Source: Anderseniella sp963787895
GTDB lineage: Bacteria > Pseudomonadota > Alphaproteobacteria > Rhizobiales > Aestuariivirgaceae
Length of the DNA stretch: 64,000 nt
Direction: 5' to 3'
NCBI GenBank assembly: GCA_963787895.1
Contig: CAWBEX010000002.1
Location: forward strand, 1-64,000
Part shown: positions 8,228 to 16,684 of the stretch, piece by piece
Numbering within the stretch: position 1 is the first letter of the stretch
How the letters are laid out: each line of letters opens with the position of its first letter
Notes under the pieces: generated by a model
The model's database searches: none
What the model was told of the DNA's origin: nothing
What the model saw: only the letters and a program-made list of their open reading frames with translations
Program-made: the position numbers and the translations under genes

Positions 8228-9301
8228 ATGGACGGTAATCAGCCTTCATCTGGAATGCAGAAAAGTGCTTCAACTGCAGTGAGGCGCAGACTGGCCGCTA
8301 TTCTGATGGCCGACATTGCCAATTACAGCCGATTGATGAGCGCGGACGAGGAAGCCACTTTGGTCGAAATGCAAAAGTTCCGCTTCTCTTTAGTGGATCC
8401 TACGATCGGTCAGCACCATGGTCGTATCATCAAGACAATGGGTGATGGCCTGCTGGTGGAGTTTACGAGTGTCTACGACGCGATTGAGTGCTCACTCGCA
8501 GTTCAGCGTGGCATGGTAGATCGAATGAGAGACGTCCCTGAAAACCGGCAGTTCAGATATCGGATGGGCATCAATCTTGGCGATGTGCTGTCTGAGGGCA
8601 ATGATGTTTACGGAGACGGCGTCAACATTGCAGCACGCTTGCAGGAAATTGCAGAACCCAACGGGATTGCCATATCGAGTGTCGTGCTGGGTCATCTGGA
8701 AGATGAACTCCAGCATGCATTCGCTGACATGGGCGCACATGAACTAAAAAACATCAACCGCCCGGTCCGTGTCTATCATTACAGTGCCGATGCCCACGCG
8801 AAGCCAGAAAACACTGCCATTCGTCCATTCATTGACCCTCCTGATAACAAGCCATTGCTCATCACCGGCGGCTGCCTTTGCGGAAACGTCCGCTACCAGG
8901 CGACTGCCAAGCCGCTTGGTTCCATGCTCTGCCATTGCAGGATGTGCCAGCGCTTTTCTGGGGCTCCCATTCTAGGTGGCACAACTTTTCTGACAGAGGC
9001 GCTGTCCTTCACTAAAGGTAAACCCAAGTTCTTTGTATCCTCGAAGATTGCCCAGCGTGGTTTTTGTGGCAACTGCGGCACAGCTCTTATCTATCAAGGT
9101 ACTCTAGGTGTGTGGACAAAATGGACCATGATTTTCACTGCCAGCCTAGATGAGCCAGAAAAATATCCACCCACCTATCATCTAGGTATCGAAAGCACGA
9201 TGCCGTGGCTCGACATTCACGACGACCTGCCCCGCACCATGTGTAAGGATTCACCAAGCCTTGTGGATGCCTACAGAACTGTGAATGAAGAAGTGCCGTA
9301 G
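8228..9301 (+). CDS. Class III nucleotide cyclase fused to a GFA (CENP-V-like) zinc domain
   Basis: This 357-residue protein has two domains. Residues about 15-195 form a class III adenylate/guanylate cyclase domain with both metal aspartates (LMADIANYSRL and IKTMGDGLLVEF), a substrate lysine before MGDG, and the transition-state pair in VYGDGVNIAARL. Residues about 215-340 form a GFA domain with GGCLCGNVRY, MLCHCRMCQRFSG and GFCGNCGTALIY, so all the expected zinc cysteines are present. GFA proteins include glutathione-dependent formaldehyde-activating enzymes. No transmembrane segment is visible, so it should be cytoplasmic. A carbonyl- or thiol-sensing cyclase is an inference, not shown by sequence. 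Confidence 0.85.
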   Translation: MDGNQPSSGMQKSASTAVRRRLAAILMADIANYSRLMSADEEATLVEMQKFRFSLVDPTIGQHHGRIIKTMGDGLLVEFTSVYDAIECSLAVQRGMVDRMRDVPENRQFRYRMGINLGDVLSEGNDVYGDGVNIAARLQEIAEPNGIAISSVVLGHLEDELQHAFADMGAHELKNINRPVRVYHYSADAHAKPENTAIRPFIDPPDNKPLLITGGCLCGNVRYQATAKPLGSMLCHCRMCQRFSGAPILGGTTFLTEALSFTKGKPKFFVSSKIAQRGFCGNCGTALIYQGTLGVWTKWTMIFTASLDEPEKYPPTYHLGIESTMPWLDIHDDLPRTMCKDSPSLVDAYRTVNEEVP

Positions 9302-9370
9302 ATTGGCCAGAGCTAGCCCGAGTATGTTTACTGGTAAAGTTCATGGGTTTGAGTGACGATGAGTGTTTCT

Positions 9371-9425
9371 GGCGTAAAGTTGCCACTCGTAGATATTGGG
9401 CGAGGGTCTTAAAAGGGCTCCAGGC
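9371..9425. repeat. Dispersed repeat related to 5464-5520, copy 2
   Basis: It aligns gaplessly with the stretch near 5470, around AAAGTTGCCACTCGTAGATA and GGGCGAGGGTCTTAAAAGGG. It lies about 100 bases upstream of the recombinase gene and could have moved with it. Confidence 0.5.
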
Positions 9426-9515
9426 GGTATTTGCCTCGCAACCTGTTCTGGTCGAATATCTTAATGCTGAATGTCTGAGTGCTGCGGATGGAGGGTATGG
9501 TCAGGAGACTTTGTT

Positions 9516-10148
9516 ATGTCCACTCCCAACCTACCCATGGTCATCCCATCAACACGCGCTTGGAACAATGGTCGTATCATAGGCCAGAAGCGACCATTGT
9601 TACCCAAGCATGTTTGGGCCATACGTGTGCGCCTGGAGCTTGCAGGTGCAACCCGAGACCTCGCGCTGTTTAACATGGCTGTTGATAGCAAATTGCGTGG
9701 CTGTGATCTGCTCAAGCTGAAGGTCGCTGATGTCTATGCCTCGGGCGCAATCAAGGAGCGTGTCTCAATTCTTCAGAGCAAGACCCAAACCCCGGTCCGA
9801 TTCGAGATCACTGAAGGGACGCGCAAATCATTAATGGACTGGATTGGTCATCCTCTGATGTCGGGGCAAGAGTATCTTTGGCCGGGTCGCTTTCATGATC
9901 GTCCTCACATCTCTACACGCCAATACGCACGAATGTTGAAGGATTGGGTTAGGTCCATTGGCCTTGAGCCAGGCGCTTACGGCACCCACTCGATGCGCCG
10001 GACGAAGGTTGCACAGATTTACAAGAAAACCGGCAACCTGCGTGCAGTTCAGTTACTTCTCGGTCACACCAAAATGGACAGCACCGTCCGGTATCTTGGC
10101 GTGGATCTGGAAGACGCGCTCGCAATTTCCGAGAGCGTTGAGATCTAA
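9516..10148 (+). CDS. Short tyrosine recombinase/integrase
   Basis: The ATG at 9516 has AGGAG nine bases upstream and is preferred over an upstream in-frame ATG at 9471. The 210-residue product is mostly catalytic domain. The first arginine is in KLRGCDLLKLKVADV, the HxxR box is THSMRRTK, and the C-terminal histidine and tyrosine nucleophile lie in LLLGHTKMDSTVRYLGVD. It lacks the arm-binding and full core-binding N-terminal domains of lambda-type integrases. It resembles a family of stand-alone short integrases common in rhizobial accessory DNA. The gene is intact and convergent with moeA. Confidence 0.85.
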   Translation: MSTPNLPMVIPSTRAWNNGRIIGQKRPLLPKHVWAIRVRLELAGATRDLALFNMAVDSKLRGCDLLKLKVADVYASGAIKERVSILQSKTQTPVRFEITEGTRKSLMDWIGHPLMSGQEYLWPGRFHDRPHISTRQYARMLKDWVRSIGLEPGAYGTHSMRRTKVAQIYKKTGNLRAVQLLLGHTKMDSTVRYLGVDLEDALAISESVEI

Positions 10149-10278
10149 CAATCAAAGGGTCGGCGTCACAGCCGGCCCAAACCTGCCGTTCAAGGTCTAA
10201 CGCGCATGTTCCCAGAAGCAGGCATTCGTTGCGATTGCGAAGGATACCGTTCTCAGATTGCCGCATAGTATGAGCATG

Positions 10279-11550
10279 TCATGTGATGGGATGCCAATTC
10301 AGGCATGTGCCCGCAGATATATGCGATGCCTCCGCATCTACGACCCCAATTCCATCGGCTTGACATAAAGGAAAGAGCGATGCTGAGCCACCCCGGCATA
10401 GCCTTTCAAGCACGGGCAACTGGCAATCATTTGTCCTGATCACCCTAACTGGGAAATACTCAGTCCGACCAGTACGGCGCGTCCATTCAAAGCCAGCGAC
10501 AGCAGCAGACATTCGGATTGGTTGCACCTCTTGGCCAGACAAGGCGGTGATCATACCTTCTACAAAGAGTTTGAATCCAATGTAGGCGGCAAGTGAATTC
10601 CCCGGCAAACCGGCGACTATCGTTTCACGCAGCCGGCCGAACATTACCGGCTTGCCGGGCTTCATGGCGACACGCCAGAAAGCAACCTCGCCACCAGAAC
10701 GCTCGAGGGCCGGCTTGATGTAGTCATGACCGCCAACTGAAACAGCACCAGACGATATAACCAGATCATACTTACCATTTATCGCATTGAAGAAATCAAT
10801 CGTCCCCTCCAGCGTATCGGAAACATTACCCAGGTCTGTCACCTCAGCTCCAGCTTGGACAGCTAGACTCAACAACAACGGCCGGTTGGCATCGTAGATT
10901 TGTCCCTTTGTCAGGACATGTCCTGCTTCCAGAAGTTCATCTCCGGTGGAGAACACCCCGACCCGCGGTTTGCAAACAACATTCACGGCACAGTGCCCAC
11001 TGGCTGCCAACAATCCAATGTGGCGGGCGTCAAGCCGGGTCCCGGCCCTCACAAGCATCGCACCCCGCTGAACATCTTCACCGGCCAGCCGGATGTTTTG
11101 CCCCTTCCTTGGCTTTTCAAGAATACACGCCCTGTCTGCATCCACACCCACGTCTTCCTGCATCACAACAGCATCAAATCCTACAGGCACCGGAGCACCA
11201 GTGAAGATGCGCACCGCCACAGGTCCAACGGGCACAGGCAACCGGGACGTATCGCCGGCAGCTACGGGCCCGATCACTGGCAGCATCCATGGGCCTTCAC
11301 CAACCAAATCAGACGCGCGCACTGCAAAGCCGTCCATTGCCGAATTGTCGAAAAACGGCATTGACCTTGGCGCACAAACATCACGCGAAAGCGTTCGTCC
11401 GGCAGCTTCAGCGAGCCCGGCCAAATCTGCTGCACGCTTCGCTGGAATCATCGCATGAACGCGATCGATTGCCTTGTCCACCGGGATCAATCCGCGCACT
11501 TGTTCGGGGCAGTCACAACCACCTGCTGGGACTGTGAGGGCTTCAATCAT
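10279..11550 (-). CDS. moeA: Molybdopterin molybdenumtransferase MoeA
   Basis: MoeA inserts molybdate into adenylylated molybdopterin, the last general step of molybdenum cofactor synthesis, in the cytoplasm. The 423-residue length is normal. Visible signatures are PFFDNSAMDGFAVRASDL near the N terminus, the IFTGAPVPVGFDAVVMQED stretch, VGVFSTGDELLEAG, and the SSGAVSVGGHDYIKPAL loop of the MoCF-binding domain. PGLPGNSLAAYIGFKLF-like sequence (AGLPGNSLAAY) follows. It overlaps the carbonic anhydrase gene by 8 bases and is the last gene of the nitrate reductase cluster. It plausibly supplies cofactor for NarG. Confidence 0.95.
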   Translation of the reverse strand: MIEALTVPAGGCDCPEQVRGLIPVDKAIDRVHAMIPAKRAADLAGLAEAAGRTLSRDVCAPRSMPFFDNSAMDGFAVRASDLVGEGPWMLPVIGPVAAGDTSRLPVPVGPVAVRIFTGAPVPVGFDAVVMQEDVGVDADRACILEKPRKGQNIRLAGEDVQRGAMLVRAGTRLDARHIGLLAASGHCAVNVVCKPRVGVFSTGDELLEAGHVLTKGQIYDANRPLLLSLAVQAGAEVTDLGNVSDTLEGTIDFFNAINGKYDLVISSGAVSVGGHDYIKPALERSGGEVAFWRVAMKPGKPVMFGRLRETIVAGLPGNSLAAYIGFKLFVEGMITALSGQEVQPIRMSAAVAGFEWTRRTGRTEYFPVRVIRTNDCQLPVLERLCRGGSASLFPLCQADGIGVVDAEASHISAGTCLNWHPIT

Positions 11551-12199
11551 GCTTCACCTCCGCAGGTCCGCATGGACAACTCAAGACGATCCTTGGCACA
11601 GCGACCGGAACGCCTTCAGTTGAACAATCCAGGTCACGCAGCAGGCCGTCATTCAACCCATATACCCAACCATGAATACGCAGCGGCTTGCCGCGCCGCC
11701 ATGCTGACTGAATGATCGGAGTTCTGCCAAGGCTTGCCACCTGCGACTGGATACTGAGTTCGCAAAGGCGGTTGAGCCTTGCCTGCTTATCCCCGAGTTC
11801 ATTGAGTTCCTGTTCGCCTGCATCCGCAACATCACGGACTGGCTGCAGCCAATGATCGATAATACCATGTCGATGACCATCCATCGCGGCCTTCACCCCA
11901 CCGCAGCCGTAATGGCCGCACACGATGATGTGCTTGATCTCCAGGTTATCGACTGCAAACTCCAGTACTGACAGGAGGTTCAGGTCGCCACGATGAACAA
12001 GATTGGCGACATTGCGGTGTACGAAGACCTCACCTGGTTCAAGCCCGGTGATGACATTGGCAGGAACGCGGCTGTCAGAACAACCGATCCACAAATACTC
12101 AGGGCGCTGCAATGCTGACAGCTTTGCAAAGTATTGAGGGTCTTCGTCGCGGCGCGCCTTCGCCCAGGCCGCATTGTGATCAAGCAGATCAGACAGCAT
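11543..12199 (-). CDS. Beta-class carbonic anhydrase
   Basis: It interconverts CO2 and bicarbonate. The 218-residue length and motifs fit the YadF/Can group. Zinc ligands are Cys40 in IGCSDSRVP, His96 and Cys99 in VCGHYGCGGVKAA, with the Asp42/Arg44 dyad intact. HRNVANLV is also present. The gene overlaps the hemerythrin-like gene upstream by 11 bases and moeA downstream by 8 bases. It is therefore an integral part of the nitrate respiration transcript. Why an anaerobic nitrate operon carries a carbonic anhydrase is not evident. Confidence 0.93.
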   Translation of the reverse strand: MLSDLLDHNAAWAKARRDEDPQYFAKLSALQRPEYLWIGCSDSRVPANVITGLEPGEVFVHRNVANLVHRGDLNLLSVLEFAVDNLEIKHIIVCGHYGCGGVKAAMDGHRHGIIDHWLQPVRDVADAGEQELNELGDKQARLNRLCELSIQSQVASLGRTPIIQSAWRRGKPLRIHGWVYGLNDGLLRDLDCSTEGVPVAVPRIVLSCPCGPAEVKHD

Positions 12200-12770
12200 T
12201 TCCAGGCTCCGGTAAATTTATGCCACGACGTGCAGCCATGCGTTTCGCCATATTGCGCAGGTCATCAGCGGTCAGACGCACTCTGGCAATCGGCAACACA
12301 ATGGCATTCTCCAGCGTCAAATGATGACGTTCATTCTCGGCGAAGCGCCGCAACAATGCGGCAAAGCGTGCAGGCAAGGCAGCCTTGCCCCCCCTTGCAA
12401 GCGCCTTGCCCAGACCATCCGTGATTAACTCGGCATCAAGGCGGTCAGCAGCATGCTCCTCGCTGAGCTGACCCAATACATCTTCAATGCGGTCATCAGG
12501 TCTTGCCCGGCGGCGCAATAGTGGAAACAAGTCCTGCTCTTCGTCAAAGATGTGACAGACAAAGTCGCCTCGCAGAAAATGCAGTACAGATGCGATCAGC
12601 GTCGCATCCAACTTCTTTCCGCAAGCAAACCCATCGAGCACATTGCACAGGACACGTTGACGAAAATGTTCCGCGAAAATGTAGTCCAGCGGCTCGTTCA
12701 ATTGAGTTACAGGCGGCACCTTATCCAGCACTTCGAGTGCCAGTTTTTCCATTTCCGCCTTGTTGGCCAT
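12189..12770 (-). CDS. Hemerythrin-like (HHE) domain protein
   Basis: The 193-residue, mainly helical protein carries spaced iron-ligand candidates: His in FAEHFRQRV, the HxxxE pair in FVCHIFDEEQDLFPLL, His in LSEEHAADRL, and His/Glu in ERHHLTLENAIVLPIA. This pattern of a four-helix bundle with a di-iron site is that of hemerythrin HHE proteins, which bind oxygen or nitric oxide or help repair iron-sulfur centres. Its place between the nar isomerase and carbonic anhydrase genes suggests a role in protecting or maturing the nitrate reductase, by inference only. Confidence 0.85.
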   Translation of the reverse strand: MANKAEMEKLALEVLDKVPPVTQLNEPLDYIFAEHFRQRVLCNVLDGFACGKKLDATLIASVLHFLRGDFVCHIFDEEQDLFPLLRRRARPDDRIEDVLGQLSEEHAADRLDAELITDGLGKALARGGKAALPARFAALLRRFAENERHHLTLENAIVLPIARVRLTADDLRNMAKRMAARRGINLPEPGNAV

Positions 12771-12782
12771 CTTCGTATCCTC

Positions 12783-13703
12783 CTATTGGACCAAAGAACC
12801 CTCGGTTGACGTTATCTCCACGCCTGAAATTCTGGCCTGACCTGCCAGAATGCCAATATATTGCGCGACCGCCCTCGACCAACTCGAGGCCTCAAGCCAG
12901 GCCGCGATTTTCTCACGCACCACCTCGAACGGCAGCGGCGTTGCATCGATCCTGCGATCCAGGACGACAAGATGAATACCGAACCTGCTGTCGACCAAGC
13001 CAGGAGCTGCAACTCCTGGAGTCATGCCTGCGAGTGCAGATTCGAATTCGGACACTGTAGAACCAGCCGTCAATTGCCCCAGATTGCCGCCCTGCTGGGC
13101 AGATGGGCAGTCTGAATATTCCGCGGCCAGCTTGGCGAATTCATCCGGGTGATCTGCGATAAATCCTGCCAGTCTTTGCGCCTTTACTCTGGCGGCTTCA
13201 CGAGCCTGGATGTCATCCCGCTCGACCGCGAAAAGAATGTGACGTGCTTCATGGATAGTGTCAGAGCGGAAGCGGTGCTTGTTCAGTTCGTAAACACGGC
13301 GGCACTCCTGCTCCGTTACCTGGGGAACTGATACCTCCTGTTCGATCAGCAACCGGATGCTTGCGTCCTCTGCTGTTTCTGAGCGTTGCGAAACGGTATT
13401 TTCGCGAGATACCGCAATACCAATCCGGGAAGCCTCCTGAAGCAGCAACTCACGTACGGCCAGCGCTTGAGCAGCCAGTGCAAGAGCAGCCCCGGGCGTC
13501 GCAGCAGGATGGTTTTGTGCCTCCGCCATGATGGCTGACTCGGTGATCATCACATCATTCACGGTTACATCCTTGATAACTTGCGCAGGTTTGGGTGGCA
13601 CTTCTGTATCCGGCTCGAGGTATCCCGAATAACTCTCCTTTGATGCCGGCTTCTTCGACAGATCACGCCTGTGCAGCGTAGGGTTCTGATAGATCGAGGT
13701 CAT
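12783..13703 (-). CDS. Parvulin-type peptidyl-prolyl isomerase of the nar cluster
   Basis: The 306-residue protein has a rotamase domain at about residues 155-265: EARHILFAVERDD, then FAKLAAEYSDCPSAQQGGNL, GQLTAGSTVSEFESAL and FGIHLVVLDRR. The N-terminal part is helical and NifM/SurA-like, and there is no obvious signal peptide, so it should act in the cytoplasm. Related isomerases occur in other nar operons and may help fold NarGH. Its start is 6 bases from the narI stop, and the hemerythrin-like gene follows 12 bases later. Confidence 0.88.
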   Translation of the reverse strand: MTSIYQNPTLHRRDLSKKPASKESYSGYLEPDTEVPPKPAQVIKDVTVNDVMITESAIMAEAQNHPAATPGAALALAAQALAVRELLLQEASRIGIAVSRENTVSQRSETAEDASIRLLIEQEVSVPQVTEQECRRVYELNKHRFRSDTIHEARHILFAVERDDIQAREAARVKAQRLAGFIADHPDEFAKLAAEYSDCPSAQQGGNLGQLTAGSTVSEFESALAGMTPGVAAPGLVDSRFGIHLVVLDRRIDATPLPFEVVREKIAAWLEASSWSRAVAQYIGILAGQARISGVEITSTEGSLVQ

Positions 13704-13709
13704 TGCTGA

Positions 13710-14426
13710 TTACTCCGCAGGCAGGCGGGCTGTGCCACGCTGATTGCGCTGGCGCACAACCTGATAACCGGGCCGCCAGAAATAGCGTACCGGTACAGAA
13801 AGCATGTGCACCAGCCTCGAGAACGGGAACATCAGGAAGATCGTGAGGCCGAGCAGTATGTGCAATTGATATGGCCATGCCTGCGCACCAACCAGCTCAG
13901 CTGTGCCATCGATACGCAGGGTAAGGATGCGCTGCGCCCATTCCGAAAGTGCCAGCATCACGCCTGCATCTTCATGCGCCAGCGAGTACGGCACCGTTAT
14001 CAGGCCAAGCGTCAGCTGGATGAACAGGATGATCAGGATGGCATTATCTGCGAAAGTCGATGTAACTCTGATGCGGGGATCGAAGAAGCGCCTGTGCATC
14101 AGCAACAGCAGGCCGATGAAGCAGACTATGCCAGCAATCGAACCGGCTACGATGGCAAGCAACTGCTTCGACTCCGCGGAGATGAAGTGTTCATAGATCC
14201 AGTGCGGCGTCAGCAGTCCGATCGAGTGTCCAAAGAACAGGAACAGGATGCCCAGATGGAACAGGACCGAGCCCCACATGAGCTGCTTGCGCCTCAGAAG
14301 CTGAGATGAGCCCGAACGCCACGAATAGGGCTCGCGGTCATAGCGCAGGATGGACCCGATGATCATCACCGCTAGGGCAACATAGGGGTAAACAGTGAAG
14401 AGCAGCGTGTTGATGTAGCCTGGCAT
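13710..14426 (-). CDS. narI: Respiratory nitrate reductase gamma subunit NarI
   Basis: NarI is the membrane cytochrome b that takes electrons from quinol and passes them to NarH. The 238-residue protein has five hydrophobic segments, beginning at residues 1-25, and haem-ligand histidines in the LFHLGILFLFFGHSIGL helix and near the C terminus in YQLHILLGLTIFLMFPFSRLVH. Length and motif placement are normal. It starts 9 bases after narJ. Confidence 0.96.
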   Translation of the reverse strand: MPGYINTLLFTVYPYVALAVMIIGSILRYDREPYSWRSGSSQLLRRKQLMWGSVLFHLGILFLFFGHSIGLLTPHWIYEHFISAESKQLLAIVAGSIAGIVCFIGLLLLMHRRFFDPRIRVTSTFADNAILIILFIQLTLGLITVPYSLAHEDAGVMLALSEWAQRILTLRIDGTAELVGAQAWPYQLHILLGLTIFLMFPFSRLVHMLSVPVRYFWRPGYQVVRQRNQRGTARLPAE

Positions 14427-14435
14427 GGTGGACTC

Positions 14436-15149
14436 CTATTGCGGATAGTTGGTGGCGCTGCCACCTGGCTTGCGTCGTGCGGCACGCACCTGCCGCTGAA
14501 TGCGGTCCGTGCCGCACACGCCTTCGCCGGCGTTACCGCCAAAGGTCACGACCTCTTCTTCCCAGATGCGGTCCAGCGCATCGAGGTCGTTCGGGTCCTC
14601 TTCCGGAAGTGCCAGAAGCTCCTGCACCAACTTCTTGTCAGGCTTCCCCTTGGCGATTGATTCCAGCGCAATGAAGGCGTTGACATAGACTGAGTTGCGC
14701 TTGCGCAGCCGTTCCTTGATAGCCGTGATGATATGAGCCGTTTTGCCCAGCAACTCACGCGCCTCGGACTCCGGTTTGTTGGCCAGATATTCCAGGAACA
14801 TCGGTAAATAGTCCGGCAGTTCTTTGGCATCGACCTCAAAGCCGTCAGCGTCGTACATGGCCATCAGGTCGACCATGGCCTGGCCTCTGTCGCGGCTTTC
14901 GCCATGCACATGTTCGAACAGGTGCAGAGACAGTGTGCGGGTGCGGTCGAAAAGGAACACATAGCGCTCCTGCGCATCGTAGTGATCGAACTTGGCAATG
15001 TCGTCGATAAGTCTGGTTACCAGCGTCATCTCACGCGCACCCAATGCTGCATCCATCTTCAGTGCCTGTTTCAGTTCAGGCATGTCCGACTTAAGTTCCA
15101 GGTTCGGATAAGTCAGCAATAATGAAAGAACTTTCAGGGTCATATTCAT
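14436..15149 (-). CDS. narJ: Nitrate reductase assembly chaperone NarJ
   Basis: NarJ is a cytoplasmic chaperone for cofactor insertion into NarG and membrane docking of NarGH. This 237-residue helical protein has the family hallmark FLFDRTRTLSLHLFEHVHGE at about residues 65-84, followed by DRGQAMVDL and the LPDYLPMFLEYLA helix. Its ATG overlaps the narH stop (ATGA), a coupling typical of nar operons. The C terminus contains CGTDRIQRQVRAARRKPGG, which is usual for alphaproteobacterial NarJ. Confidence 0.95.
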   Translation of the reverse strand: MNMTLKVLSLLLTYPNLELKSDMPELKQALKMDAALGAREMTLVTRLIDDIAKFDHYDAQERYVFLFDRTRTLSLHLFEHVHGESRDRGQAMVDLMAMYDADGFEVDAKELPDYLPMFLEYLANKPESEARELLGKTAHIITAIKERLRKRNSVYVNAFIALESIAKGKPDKKLVQELLALPEEDPNDLDALDRIWEEEVVTFGGNAGEGVCGTDRIQRQVRAARRKPGGSATNYPQ

Positions 15150-16663
15150 TCCACGCGCTCCTTGAAGATATCGGTCGGGGTCTGCACGGTGCGGGTGCGC
15201 TTGCCGCCGAAGAGGTCGGTATCAGACGTGCCGCCCGAGCAGCCATTGCCGAATGAGAACCCGCAAGATCCGCGGACATCATAGGCGTCTTCAGATATCT
15301 CGCGGTGACTTGTCGGGATGACGAAGCGATCCTCGTAGTTTGCAATCGCCATTACGTGGTACATTTCCTCTATCATAAGACCCGTCATGCCGACTTTCTC
15401 GGCAACTACCTCGTCAATCACACCATCAATGGTCTTGGCTCGCATGTAGGCGCGCATGGCCAGCATCCGTTCAAGCGCCGAGACAATCGGCTCTTCCTTG
15501 CCCGCGGTCAGCAGGTTTGCGAGGTATTTGACGGGTATCCGGAGAGACCGAACGTCGGGCATAGCGCCGTCCATTCCGATCTTTCCGGCCTCTGCGGCTG
15601 CCTGGAGGGGCGACAGCGGAGGGATGTACCAAACCATTGGCAGGGTTCGGTATTCAGGGTGCAACGGAAAGGCGACTTTCCAATCCATCGCCATTTTGTA
15701 GACAGGTGATTTCTTTGCTGCCTCGAGCCACGCCTCAGGAACGCCATCTCTACGGGCCTGCTCAACAACCTTGGGATCATTGGGATTCATGAACACATTG
15801 AGCTGCTCCTCATGGAGGTTCTGCTCATCAGCTGTTGAAGCAGCTTCAGATATTCTGTCAGCGTCGTAGAGGATGACACCCAGGTAACGAATACGTCCCA
15901 CGCATGTTTCCGAGCAAACGGTCGGCTGGCCTGCCTCGATGCGTGGGTAACAAAACACGCATTTCTCAGACTTGCCGGAAGACCAGTTGTAGTAAATTTT
16001 CTTATACGGGCAGCCGGACACACACATGCGCCAGCCGCGGCATTTTTCCTGATCGATCAGAACAATGCCATCATCCTCTCGCTTGTATATTGCGCCGGAA
16101 GGACAAGCGGCCACGCATGCCGGATTTAGGCAATGTTCGCACAACCGCGGCAGATACATCATGAAGGTGTTTTCAAACTCGCCGTAGATTTCTTTCTGAA
16201 TTCCTTCAAAGTTGTAATCAGCAGAACGCTTGGAAAACTCGCCGCCCAGAATCTCCTCCCAGTTCGGACCCCACTCGATTTTCTCCATTCGTTCACCGCT
16301 GATCAACGAGCGAGGGCGTGCAGTTGGCGCGGCTTCCACTTCGCCTGCGGTTTGCAGGTGGCCATAATCGAAATCGAACGGTTCGTAATAGTCATCAATT
16401 TCAGGTAGATCGGGGTTGGCAAAAATCTTCGCAAGAATGCGCCATTTCGGACCCATCTTTGGTTCAATCTTGCCGTTAGACTTTCGCGTCCAGCCGCCGT
16501 TCCACTTCTTCTGGTTCTCCCATTCCTTCGGATAACCGACACCTGGCTTGGTCTCGACATTATTGAACCAGGCGTACTCAACGCCTTCGCGGTTGGTCCA
16601 CACGTTTTTGCAGGTGACTGAGCAGGTGTGGCACCCGATACATTTGTCGAGGTTCAGCACCAT
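15146..16663 (-). CDS. narH: Nitrate reductase beta subunit NarH (start region probably disturbed)
   Basis: NarH carries four iron-sulfur clusters that link NarI haems to NarG. Cys groups are clear: CIGCHTCSVTCKNVW near the N terminus, CEHCLNPACVAACPSGAIYK, then CRGWRMCVSGCPYKK, in which one Cys position is Trp as in NarH, and CVFCYPRIEAGQPTVCSETC. The annotated start is an internal ATG. The preceding in-frame codons read EIRAQIG, which is conserved in the family after Met-Lys, but no start codon precedes them. A strong GGAGG serves an ATG at about 16688 that is one base out of frame. A one-base indel is likely. Confidence 0.93.
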   Translation of the reverse strand: MVLNLDKCIGCHTCSVTCKNVWTNREGVEYAWFNNVETKPGVGYPKEWENQKKWNGGWTRKSNGKIEPKMGPKWRILAKIFANPDLPEIDDYYEPFDFDYGHLQTAGEVEAAPTARPRSLISGERMEKIEWGPNWEEILGGEFSKRSADYNFEGIQKEIYGEFENTFMMYLPRLCEHCLNPACVAACPSGAIYKREDDGIVLIDQEKCRGWRMCVSGCPYKKIYYNWSSGKSEKCVFCYPRIEAGQPTVCSETCVGRIRYLGVILYDADRISEAASTADEQNLHEEQLNVFMNPNDPKVVEQARRDGVPEAWLEAAKKSPVYKMAMDWKVAFPLHPEYRTLPMVWYIPPLSPLQAAAEAGKIGMDGAMPDVRSLRIPVKYLANLLTAGKEEPIVSALERMLAMRAYMRAKTIDGVIDEVVAEKVGMTGLMIEEMYHVMAIANYEDRFVIPTSHREISEDAYDVRGSCGFSFGNGCSGGTSDTDLFGGKRTRTVQTPTDIFKERVE

Positions 16664-16684
16664 GCCGATTTGAGCGCGGATCTC

